Positions 1-9,113 of a stretch of DNA of 60,000 bases are shown here, in pieces (the first letter of the stretch is position 1; every line of letters begins with the position of its first letter). Location of the stretch: contig CM060731.1 of NCBI GenBank assembly GCA_030704615.1, forward strand, positions 7,566,001 to 7,626,000, in the 5' to 3' direction. The position numbers and the translations under genes are program-made. The notes under the pieces were generated by a model, which saw only the letters and a list, made by a program, of their open reading frames with translations, was not told where the DNA came from and did not search any database. Origin of the DNA: Takakia lepidozioides. Its lineage: Eukaryota > Streptophyta > Takakiopsida > Takakiales > Takakiaceae.

Positions 1-650
1 GGTGGAGCCTCTCCAGCTCCTCCCAGTGCACTCTTCTTGGCCTACTTCAAGGCCAAGGAACGATCCTCCCCGAGGATCGAATCGCCTTATTGCAACAACA
101 TTGCTTGCGATCGCTCATGATGCCGCTTTTGGCATCACCTTGAGCAAGGGTTCACCTGGAACCCTCTTTGACTAGGAAGATAACCTTGAACCAACCGTGC
201 GCCCCAATCACTACAATTGGGTCCGCCTTGGAATGCTGGCCTGAGGTACGGGAACACGCCGAAGCCGCACTACGACTTCGTCCCGAGGCTACACGATTAT
301 AGTACGTGAACGGAAGCACGTAGCTTCCGCGTTAGCCCGCACTACAAGGCAACCCCCTCGGTAGCGCAGTTATAGTACGCGCACGCGCCAGGTGCGCACT
401 AGCACGTGAACTCCCAAAGAAGGCGCAAGTTTCCTTGCCCCTTGGATGGGAGTCACCCGATTTCGGCACTGCGCAAACACACGATTAACCCAATTTACCT
501 CTCCCACTTTTGTAAGCTAGCATGCATTCTACACACTAGCCAACCACACCATGCATCACCATTCCAAACACAATAGGACGCACAATATTTGGAACCCATT
601 TCCTTTATAACAAATTTTTACAATACAGTTTTTGCAATCGGATTCCTGAG

Positions 651-3298
651 CTAGCTAAACCGGGCTAAGCATGCATTTCCTCCCCACGCTCCAAGGTTGA
701 TGTCCCCATCAACGCTTCTTCCGCTTTTGAGGTCGCCCTTCGAAAGCTGCAACCGCCCTCGGATGCGTTTCCCATTTCTGAGGCACGCACCCAAGATGCC
801 TCCACATGATGATAGCCCTTCCATTTGACGAGATACTCCGTTTCTCGGTTCCTGAACCTCTCGACTTAAGTATTGCCTCCACCTCGTACTCAGGTTCATT
901 TTCATGATCCAACAGCATAGGTGGCGGACGCAACACTTGATGCCGATTCGGACGCGCTTCATCTTTGAAGTAAGGTTTTCAAAAGGAGACATGGAATACT
1001 GGGTGCACCTTGCTGTTTGCCGCAGCTCCAATTCATACACATCTCATTCATAACCTTCCGAATGCGAAAGGGTCCCGCATACGGAGGTACGAACTTCGGA
1101 CTCACTTCCGGAGGTAGTCGGAAATTCTTGATGTTCAACCAGACCTCTGTGCCTGCCTCAAACTTCACTTCCATCCGCTTCCGATTCGCCTGCCTTTCAT
1201 ACCGTTTCCTAGCTTTGGCAATATTGTACTTTGCGAGCTTCAACAAACGCTCGCGTTCTTCCAGTACTGCCGCTACTGCCGGTTCCTCAACGTCCTGGGC
1301 GGCCCAACTTGTCGGCACCAGAGGTGCTTTTCCATAGACCAATACAAAAGGGGAAACTCCCGTTGCGGAGTGTTCTGTGTTATTATAACAGAACTCTGCC
1401 GCGTCTAAGTGTTCCATCCAGTCTGATTGGTCTGCCGACACGTAATTCCGCAAGAATTGCTTCACTACGGAATTCACTCTTTCCGTTTGGCCGTCCGTCG
1501 TAGGTCGGAAGGCGGTGCTCATCTTCAGCCTCGTCCCCATCTTCTTCCAAAGTGTCCTCCAAAATTTACTCGTAAACTTTGGATCGCGGTCCGAGACAAT
1601 ATCCTTCGGGACTCCATGATGCTTTAAGACGTGGGCGAAGTAAAGTCGCCCTGTCTCCTGTGCCGTTGCCGTCTCCTTGGTGGGGATGAAATGGCCCATT
1701 TTACTGAACCTATCCACCACCACCATGATTGCATTGAATCCTTTTGACAGCGGCATAGCAGTCATGAAATCCATCGAGACGCTTTCCCAAGTCCCCTCTG
1801 AATCGGCAAGGGTTGTAACAGCCCCCGCTTGCTTTTTGTACTCGCTCCGGTTTTGTTGGCATGTGGTGCATGTCTTGACATACTCCTCTGCCTCCTCCCT
1901 CAGTTTGGGCCAGAAATACTCTTTCTTCAGGAGTGCCGCAGTGCGCTTGGCTCCGCCGTGGCCCGCAAGCGGGCTATCATGGCATTCTCTCAAGAGGCTA
2001 TCTCCGATCCCTCCCTTCGGCACGTAGAGACGCTTTTGCTTATACCGGAGCAACCCATTTTTGCAAGTGGAACTGCGATTTAACCCCCATTCTCAAGTCC
2101 TGCATCACGGACTTTGCCAGCTCATCCTTCCGGCAAGCCTTCCAGATCTTCCTTTGGAGCGCCGTCTCGCCCTTGTACACCAACAAGAGCTGTTGCTTTC
2201 TACTTAAAGCATCGGCCACCACATTGTCCCGTCCCGTTTGTACTGGATATCCACGTCGAACACCGCCAAAGTATCTTGCCACCTAAGTTGTTTTGGAGAC
2301 AACTTGGGCTGTGTGGCAAAATACTTCATTGTGACATTGTCCGTGAACACCTTCACTGGGTTGGAACCAACATAGTGGCGCCAAAGCTCAAGGCAATGCA
2401 CCACCGCCTTCATCTCTTTTTCGTGCGTTGGCCACCGTCGCTCCACTTCATTCAGTTTCTTACTTTCGTAAGCCACTGGACGTCCATCTTGCATAAGTAC
2501 ACCCCAATCGCGAAGTCCGATGCATCTGTATGAATCTCAAACGGACGATCGAACTCCGGGATTTTCAAGACTGGAGCTTCCGTCATCCGCTGCTTCAATT
2601 CAGCAAAAGCTTGGCCACAAAATGTGTTCCATACCCAGACTTTGGATTTACACAGAAGGTCCGACAACGGCCCCGACGATCTTGGCGAAATTTCTCTCAC
2701 ATACTTCCGGTAATAGGAGGCGAGTCCTAGGAAGGATCGCACTCCCGGGACCGAAGTCGGAGGCTCCCAGTCCAAGATCGCCCTCACCTTTCTGTCATCC
2801 ATTTTGATCCCATCCTGTGTAATCATCATGCCCCAGGAACTCCACTTTTGTGACCCGAATTCGCACTTTGAAGCTTTGGCATACAGCTTCCCTTCCCGCA
2901 ATTTTTGGAACACCCTTTTTAGGTGCTCCAGGTGCTCCTCATTTGTTTTCGAGTACACCAAGATGTCGTCGATGTACACGATCACAAAGTCATCCAACCA
3001 CTCCTGGAAAAGGCTGTTCATCAGCGTACTAAATGTCGCTGGTGCATTGGTGAGCCCAAAAGGCATCACCAAGAACTCATATGAACCATACCTTGTCCTG
3101 CACGCGGTTTCTCCTCATCTCTCCCGCACCGAATTTGGTGATAGCCGGAGCGCAAGTCGATCCGGCTGAAATACTTCGCTCCTGCCAACCGATCGAAGAG
3201 GTCGTCGATCCTTGGCAAGGGTACCGGTTTTTTATAGTCACCTTATTCAGAGCCCTGTAATCGACACACATCCGCAGCGTCCCATCCTTCTTGTCTGC
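651..3298 (-). pseudogene. chromovirus pol remnant (RT, RNase H, integrase, chromodomain), copy A
   Basis: Degenerate pol of copy A, broken into several frames. Reading leftwards: the RT palm (VYIDDILVYS near 2990), then RNase H-like sequence (EIHTDASDFAIG near 2530), the integrase zinc-binding and DDE core (TCTTCQQNRS near 1860, SVSMDFMTAMP near 1770, VSDRDPKFTSKFW near 1590), and a frameshifted C-terminal chromodomain near 800-900. The integrase segment is open for 364 codons (959-2053), the longest intact piece. Frameshifts separate RT, RNase H, integrase and chromodomain, so no full polyprotein can be made. Assignment to chromoviruses rests on the chromodomain and on close similarity to copy B. 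Confidence 0.9.
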
Positions 3299-3375
3299 AG
3301 ACTCAGCTCAAGGATCTAATGTCAAAGGGGTACATCCGGCCGAGTAAGTCACCTTACGGAGCCCCGGTGCTATTC
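3299..3375 (+). other. 77-bp internal inversion inside copy A
   Basis: This 77-bp piece is in plus orientation although everything around it is minus. It matches 9777-9853 of plus-strand copy B (start of the RT region) directly. On its left the minus-strand copy continues from the equivalent of 9854. On its right it resumes at the equivalent of about 8571 in gag. So the piece is flipped in place and about 1.2 kb of gag end and protease are missing. Confidence 0.88.
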
Positions 3376-4045
3376 TGCCATGTCCGCGACTTCGAGCAAC
3401 AGCACATTGAAAGCCTGGACATATCCCCGAATGTCATCTGTTTGCTTCAAATTCCTCATCTTGTCCCGGGCGGAGCCAGGAGCGTTGAGGGGCACAAACT
3501 GTCTCTTCATCAATTCTTGAACCCACTCCAGTTCAAGGTTTCGGGCTTGGACCTCGGTCGTGAAGGCGTTTTCTGCCACCATTGTTGAGCATAGCCCTCA
3601 AATAGGTGGGAGCCACTTCCACCCGATCCTCGTCACTCAACTTGGCCGCCCGGAAGTACTGCTCTAGCTCCAAGAGCCAAGTGTTGAGTGCCTTCCGATT
3701 TCGGACGCCCTCGAAGGTGCCAGGTTCCTTAGGCTTCACCTTAAACTTTGCCTTAGCGGAAGTGGCATTAGCCGCCTTCAACACGTCTTTCAACGTCCCG
3801 CCAAATTGCGCCAACAACCCTTCCAAAAGGCTGCCGGCATGGGAGGCATCTCTTGGTTTGTCGGAGCATCTCTCAAGGATTCCTCGGGCTCCGACTCCTC
3901 GATTCCTCCCGCTCTTGGGCGGCCTCGTTTTCGGAACATGCATCGCTTCCTCAAACGGCCGCCTCGGTGACACGCCGCCCCCATCGGCTCACCGGGATCA
4001 TCATCTTTGGGCCGTTCCGGTTTGCTTCGGCTTGCCCGACCCCAT
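3376..4045 (-). pseudogene. chromovirus gag remnant, copy A
   Basis: Gag of copy A, reading leftwards from the ATG at 4045 (MGSGKPKR-type N-terminus also seen in copy D). It contains the retrotransposon gag domain (segments LNTWLLELEQYFRAAKLS and EVAPTYLRAM). It is broken by frameshifts near 3580 and 3900 and is cut at 3376, where sequence before the zinc knuckle is lost to the deletion next to the small inversion. Compared with the open gag of copy D it is clearly non-functional. Gag proteins build the retrotransposon particle; the nucleocapsid part is missing here. Confidence 0.85.
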
Positions 4046-4086
4046 GATGAGGCCAATCCCAAGGACAATCGCGTACTGAACTCTAA

Positions 4087-4098
4087 GCTCTGATACCA
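4087..4098 (-). promoter_or_regulatory. primer binding site (tRNA-iMet type), copy A
   Basis: On the minus strand this reads TGGTATCAGAGC, the plant initiator-Met tRNA primer binding site, two bases from the 5' LTR edge, as in copy B. Confidence 0.9.
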
Positions 4099-4100
4099 AG

Positions 4101-4808
4101 TGCGCGCACCTCACTTCGGTAAGCTCCCCCCTCAGTCATAGTTACTCGCTTTGATGCGCGCGCTTGACTCCCCAACCCGCCGCCGGGCCAACTTGGAGCT
4201 TCGGCTGCTCACGGACTAACGGTCCCCCTTCGCTCTCCCGAAAGACCCTCCACCTATTTGGGCTAGTGGAATTCCTTTGGTAGATGGCAGTCCGGAACAG
4301 TTCCCACTCTTTGGTCGCTTTCCGGCTCGCTCGCTTACTCACTAGTTTTTGGTCACCAACGGGTTTGCACCGTTCTCGGGGTTACTACTCCCTATATATA
4401 CTTCTGTAGCTGTCCGCGGGGTTTTCACAACCAGCCATGCCATTTTTGGCGAACCACACGAAGACCCTCGATTTCCGGTGGTGAGTCGCGGTGAGTCTTG
4501 GCCCGCTCACCACGGCCCTATGGACCGTGACGAGTCCCAAGACTCCCACGACTCCCACCACGAGGTCTCCGCCCCATGGTGAGTCCTATGCCACCCCCAG
4601 TAAGTCCCACTAAGCTCCACCACCCCTTGTGGAGCCACCCCCCCACAACCCGGTGTGCAGGCTCCACCTAGTGAGCGCCTCCGCTTCCCTGAGTGCCTTG
4701 GGCACTCAAGGTGCTTCAGCCCCCATACCTATCGCTGTTGCTGCCCCCCCACAGGGGCAGCCCCTCATGTGTCCCGACCCCCTGCCCTCAAGGCAAAGGG
4801 CCGCGACA
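4101..4808 (-). repeat. 5' LTR of chromovirus copy A
   Basis: This is the reverse complement of the 722-bp LTR at 7127-7848. The outer end (4801-4808, ccgcgaca) is the complement of the TGTCGCGG start. The inner end (tgcgcgca) has diverged from the canonical TGTCGCGC. A TATA-like tatatata motif near 4390-4400 marks the U3/R promoter. Confidence 0.92.
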
Positions 4809-5132
4809 CAGTATATATAGGAGGCGAGACTGGACACTCTTCAGTCTCGCCAACACAAGTTCAAGCTACTCTTGTTCCCAGTCCCAAGTACTCCAGTCCA
4901 GCTTCTAGTACTCTAGTCCAGTTTCCAGTATCTGGTACCCCAGTCCAGTTTCCAGCATTCCAGTATTCGAGTCGAGTTCCAGTATCATGTACTCTTGTCC
5001 ATTGTTATAAACATCATCTTGATTCATGTTTATCCACCAAGCATTTGGCCACGCCGACCTTGACTTCTTGTCTAGTCTTGTACTTCTAGTCTGACATCTT
5101 GTTTGTGTTCAGTCATGTTCTCGTCCTTGACA
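4809..5132 (+). repeat. partial LTR of family B (promoter, R and U5 part)
   Basis: This segment aligns by eye with 27995-28304, the right half of the family B LTR. It shares the tatatata motif, the GGAGGCGAGAC box, an R segment reading cttcagtctcgccaac, a run of CCAGT-like repeats and the terminal CCTTGACA. The left (U3) part is absent because chromovirus copy A begins exactly at 4808. No family B primer-site sequence follows 5132, so this was probably a solo LTR or a 3' LTR. Confidence 0.88.
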
Positions 5133-6157
5133 TAGACCATGGAGAACATATAGAAGTGCTGTCAAATGTTTCTTGCATATCTCCATGTCACTAAATTATC
5201 TACTTTTCCATTCATAACCCCCCATTTTCCTCCTCCTGTAAGCATGACATGTAAGGTAATCTTAGCTGAATTGTTGCTTGTTTGTTAGGACTTGAAATAG
5301 GGAATGCCACACTATTTCACTTTCCATACACAATAACACTTTGTGTAATTCTCCAAACTTGGTGGCACCTGGGGTGTAATCAGTAATGAACTGGGCACTC
5401 TTGTGTATTTTAGGTATCATAACATAGTAAGGACATTCACCCGAGCTGTTTGTATGTGTGTGTGTTTGCACATGTTGGACACCAGATATGAACTAGTCAT
5501 AGATTTGTTCTAAACTCCTCACCCATTGCCAAAGTTGGAAGATGGTGTGTGCAACAGCAATCCATCACTAGAAGCATTCGTGTTTTTTCCGATTCGACTG
5601 CATGTCCGCGACCACTCCGGGAACCACTTGGTAGTAAACGGGACTACTGGAGAGTCGAAACAGACAATGTGGGCCCACAGGGGCATTTCAGACGGCGGAC
5701 AGAAGTGGGGTCAACGACTCCGGAGTCGTAGCAGAATTCCGGGCTATTTTACGAATTGCGTAAATACATAAAATTTGAAAAAGCCAAAATTACAAGTGGT
5801 TGTAATTACTGCACATGCGACTACAAATTTTCTTTCCTAATTCGATTAATGGAATAAAGATATTTATTCATTAAAGTGAATATGTAGTCGACTCAATGAC
5901 TTCGTGAACCACTGCGCATTCATTGCACCCATGACTCGGCAGCACATTTGTTGACGTGGCTTTCACAAAAAAAGGTAAACAAAATGTGGCCTTGGGGGAA
6001 TAGATATTTTAATACGTGCTGATGCAAGTGCTGCGTCGGACATGGCGGGACGTGGGAGTGGAAATCCTGACACGGCAAGGCCTTCGTATACTGTGAGCAC
6101 GCGTAGTGGCTTCTCAGAACGGTGTACATCGGGGTCTTGGTCATTCATCATTTACAG
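5133..6157. other. no gene recognised
   Basis: Low-complexity AT-rich sequence between the family B LTR and the RPL27 fragments. I see no credible coding region. A perfect 16-bp palindrome lies at 5714-5729 (ACGACTCCGGAGTCGT). Confidence 0.5.
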
Positions 6158-7026
6158 AATGTGCTGGATGGAGGCACGATGGAGCGTGCATACGGGCATG
6201 CCCTTCTGGCATCAATTCCCAAGTATCCACGCAAGGTGAGGCTGCTGAATTGGGTTTTTTGCCCGTCTAGTTTTCTGACAGCATGCTCGAAACGTCATAG
6301 TGCCATTGATTGGCATCGCAATAATTTGATGTGTAGCTGCTTTTCCATTTCACAAGTTATGCAGAAGGCGTCACAGAAGAAGATCGCAAAGACGTCAAGG
6401 CTGAAGAATATGCCCTTTGGTTGTGAACTACAACCATATCATGCCAAACCCCATTTTCCCCACGCAGATGAGGGAGACATTCTGCATTTGCGAGTGGGAC
6501 TTAATTCCTCTAAACCCAGCTTGAAGGCAGTTGTGACACCAGAGAAACTGGAAACTACCTCCAAGAAAGTTGAAACTCGCAAGATAGTCATGTATTCGTC
6601 TCATTATCTCCAACTGGGATTCCGAGTTATCATCCGACCCTTTACATGTGCGCTGGAATGGAGTATAATTCTGGTTTAGGCAGTTATTGCCACCAGACGT
6701 TCGCTTCTCCAATTTTTACATTTAAGGATGTCTCTGTGTTTATGGCACTCTTTCTCCCAAGGAGGCCTGAGTACCCCCCTGTACTTGCAAGAATTTGATG
6801 TGTAGCTGCTTTTCTCTTCATAAATTATGAAGAAGCAGTCACAGAAGAAGATCGCAAAGAGGTCAAGGCTGAAAGCGTTCATTAAGGTTGTGAACTACAA
6901 TCATATCATGCCAAACCAGCGGCGGCAGATGGTGTCATGAGACATTCTGCGATTTGCGCATAGGTGGACTTAATTTTTGATGTTGACTTGAAGGCAGTTG
7001 TGACACCAGTGAAACTGGAAACTACA
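6158..7026 (+). pseudogene. captured 60S ribosomal protein L27 (eL27) fragments with retained intron and exon duplication
   Basis: Two exon-like pieces resemble eukaryotic ribosomal protein eL27. The first (6158-6235) follows a TTTACAG acceptor and encodes a block ending ERAYGHALLASIPKYPRK, like the eL27 DRPYGHCLVAGI...YP.K region. It is followed by a GTGAGG donor. The second (from 6365, after an ATGCAG acceptor) encodes SQKKIAKTSRLK and then a region related to VNYNHIMP. A diverged duplicate of the second exon lies at about 6792-7026 (SQKKIAKRSRLKAFIK, VVNYNHIMPN, LKAVVTP). Because an intron is kept, this was copied as DNA and is not a processed retrocopy. Both copies carry stops or frameshifts. 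It may have been captured by the neighbouring CACTA or a Helitron; the carrier is not proven. Confidence 0.78.
6332..7026 (+). repeat. tandem duplication of RPL27 exon block (unit spacing about 460 bp)
   Basis: The segment starting at about 6332 (aatttgatgtgtagctgctt) recurs at about 6792. Both copies continue through the acceptor, the SQKKIAK exon and the stretch ending gaaactggaaactac near 6548 and 7026, with scattered substitutions and indels. Confidence 0.8.
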
Positions 7027-7126
7027 GGTTAGATGATGGCGTGCTGCATCGCGACATAAACCTGCATTTGACATTCAGGCTTAGGATTCATGCAATTTGG
7101 TGCTAGTCAGGCCTGCACAGTTCCAG

Positions 7127-7848
7127 TGTCGCGGCCCTTTGCCTTGAGGGCAGGGGGGTCGGGACACATGAGGGGTTGCCCCTGTGGTGGGGGCAGCGGG
7201 CAGCGATAGGTATGGGGGGCTGAAGCACCCTTGAGTGCCCAAGGCACTCAAGGAGGCGGAGGCGCTCACTAGGTGGAGCCCCGCACACCGGGTTGCGGTG
7301 GGGGTGGCTCCACAAGGGGTGGTGGTAGCTTAGCGGGACTTAGTGGGGGTGGCATAGGACTCACCATGGGGGCGGAGACCTCGTGGTGGGAGTCGTGGGG
7401 AGTCTTGGGACTCATCACGGTCCATAGGGGCCGTGGTGAGTGGGCCAAGACTCACCGCGACTCATCACCGGGAGTCGAGGGTTTTCGTGGTGGTTCGCCA
7501 TAAAATGGCATGGCTGGTTGTGAAACCCCCGCGGACAGCTACAGAAGTATATATAGGGAGTAGTAACCCCGAGAACGGTGCAAGCCCGTTGGTGACCAAA
7601 AACTAGTGAGTAAGCGAGCGAGCCGGAAAGCGACCAAAGAGTGGGGAGCTGTTCCGGACTGCCACTACCAAAGGGAATTCTAGGCCAATCGGTGGAGGGT
7701 TCTTTGGAGAACAAAGGGGGACCGTTATGCCCCGGTGAGCAGCCGAAGCTCCAAGTTGGCCCGGCGGCCAGGTTGGGAGTCAGGCGCGCGCATCAAAGCG
7801 AGTAACTATGACTTGAAGGGGGAGCTTACCGAAGTGAGGTGCGCGACA
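7127..7848 (+). repeat. 5' LTR of chromovirus copy B
   Basis: It starts TGTCGCGGCC and ends GTGCGCGACA, so the ends form a short inverted repeat. The TATA-like TATATATA at 7548-7555 probably sets the transcript start about 30 bp downstream. The same sequence recurs at 13336-14059, 54745-55463 and, inverted, at 4101-4808. Confidence 0.95.
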
Positions 7849-7850
7849 CT

Positions 7851-7862
7851 TGGTATCAGAGC
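7851..7862 (+). promoter_or_regulatory. primer binding site (tRNA-iMet type), copy B
   Basis: TGGTATCAGAGC two bases after the LTR, complementary to the 3' end of plant initiator-Met tRNA, which primes minus-strand DNA synthesis. Confidence 0.93.
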
Positions 7863-7903
7863 TTAGAGTTCAGTACGCGATCGTCCTTGGGATTGGCCTC
7901 ATC

Positions 7904-9110
7904 ATGGGGTCGGGCAAGCCGAAGCGAAAGCGGAACGGCCCAAAAGATGATGATCCTGGTGAGCCCGATGGGGGCGACGTGTCACCGAGGCGGCCGTTTG
8001 AGGAAGCGATGCATGTTTCCAAAACGAGGCCGCTCAAGAGCGGGAGGAATCCGAGGAGTCGGAGCCCGAGGAATCCTTGAGAGCTCCGACAACCAAGAGA
8101 TGCCTCCCATGCCGGCAGCCTTTTGGGAAGGGTTGTTGGCGCAGTTTGGCGGGACGTTGAAAGACGTGTTGAAGGCGGCTAATGCCACTTCCACTAAGGC
8201 AAAGTTTAAGGTGAAGCCTAAGGAACCCGGCACCTTCGAGGGCGTCCGAAATCGGAAGGCACTCAACACCTGGCTCCTGGAGCTAGAGCAGTACTTCCGG
8301 GCGGCCAAGTTGAGTGACGAGGATCGGGTGGAAGTGGCTCCCACCTATTTGAGGGGCTATGCTCAACAATGGCAGAAACGCCTTCACGACCGAGGTCCAA
8401 GCCCGGAAACCTTGAACTGGAGTGGGTTCAAGGAATTGATGAAGAGACAGTTTGTGCCCCTCAACGCGTCCTGGCTTGCCCGGGACAAGATGAGGAATTT
8501 GAAGCAAACAGATGACATTCGGGGTATGTCCAGGCTTTCAATGTGCTGTTGCTCGAAGTCGCGGACATGGCAGAACCAGAAATGGTCTTCAACTTTGTGG
8601 CGGGACTGGCCCCATGGGCCAGGCGGAAGTTGGAGGAGAAGCCACCCAAGACTTTGAACGAGGCAATTGAGAGGGCTGAATGTTTCTCGATGTCCCTAGG
8701 GGTGAAGACAAGGCCGTACGGAGCTGAACCACAAGAAGACCCGGCGGGAAGGTGACTCCTTCCGACCGGAAAAGAAGTGGGATAGGCCACGCGGCGACAA
8801 TGGCACGTGGAAATCGAAGGGAGGGCCTTCACACGTCAAGGCGGCACCCGGTGCTTCGAAAGGAAAAGCGGGTGGAGCGGCTTATGGCGGACAGAAGGCG
8901 ACCTTTGATGGAGTGTGTTTCAATTGCGGGGAGCCCGGGCACATGGCCAAGAAGTGCACAAACCCGACAATTGAACATGACTCGGGCAACCACGGCTGTC
9001 GGAAGATACCATCAGTCGCTTGGTGGAAGCGGTGGTCGCCAGGACTTGCAAGGTAGGCAACTTTCTTGTGAGTTGTATCAGGAAACTGGCGCCTGCGTAA
9101 AGGGAGTCAG
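7904..9110 (+). pseudogene. chromovirus gag, copy B, frameshifted
   Basis: Gag starts at the ATG at 7904 (MGSGKPKRKR), the same start as in copy D. A one-base deletion near 8020 shifts the frame relative to copy D, and the gag domain continues in another frame (AFWEGLLAQFGGTLKDVLKA, LNTWLLELEQYFRAAKLS). Another frame change near 8525 (GGGG in place of GGGGG) interrupts the domain again. Near 8926-8967 the CCHC nucleocapsid knuckle CFNCGEPGHMAKKC is present with all four ligands. Overall a decayed gag of about 400 aa. Confidence 0.9.
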
Positions 9111-9113
9111 TTA

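Larger units (their letters stand above)
1..4808 (-). mobile_element. Ty3/gypsy chromovirus copy A, truncated by window edge
   Basis: This is a minus-strand LTR retrotransposon of the same family as copy B (7127-14059). Reading leftwards from 4808 it has a 5' LTR (4101-4808), a tRNA-iMet-type primer binding site, gag, pol and the post-pol non-coding tail. The 3' LTR lies outside the window. Bases 1-650 match, in reverse complement, the non-coding spacer of copy B between the chromodomain and the 3' LTR. The protease region and the end of gag are deleted and a 77-bp piece is inverted (3299-3375), so this copy cannot encode its own protease. Its right edge abuts a family B LTR at the promoter region, which suggests insertion into that older LTR. 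Confidence 0.93.

Noticed and set aside
6122-6679. 185-codon open frame across the RPL27 fragment as an intact gene
   Set aside because: The frame runs through a clear GT-AG intron and only parts match eL27; it is an accident of the intron lacking stops.
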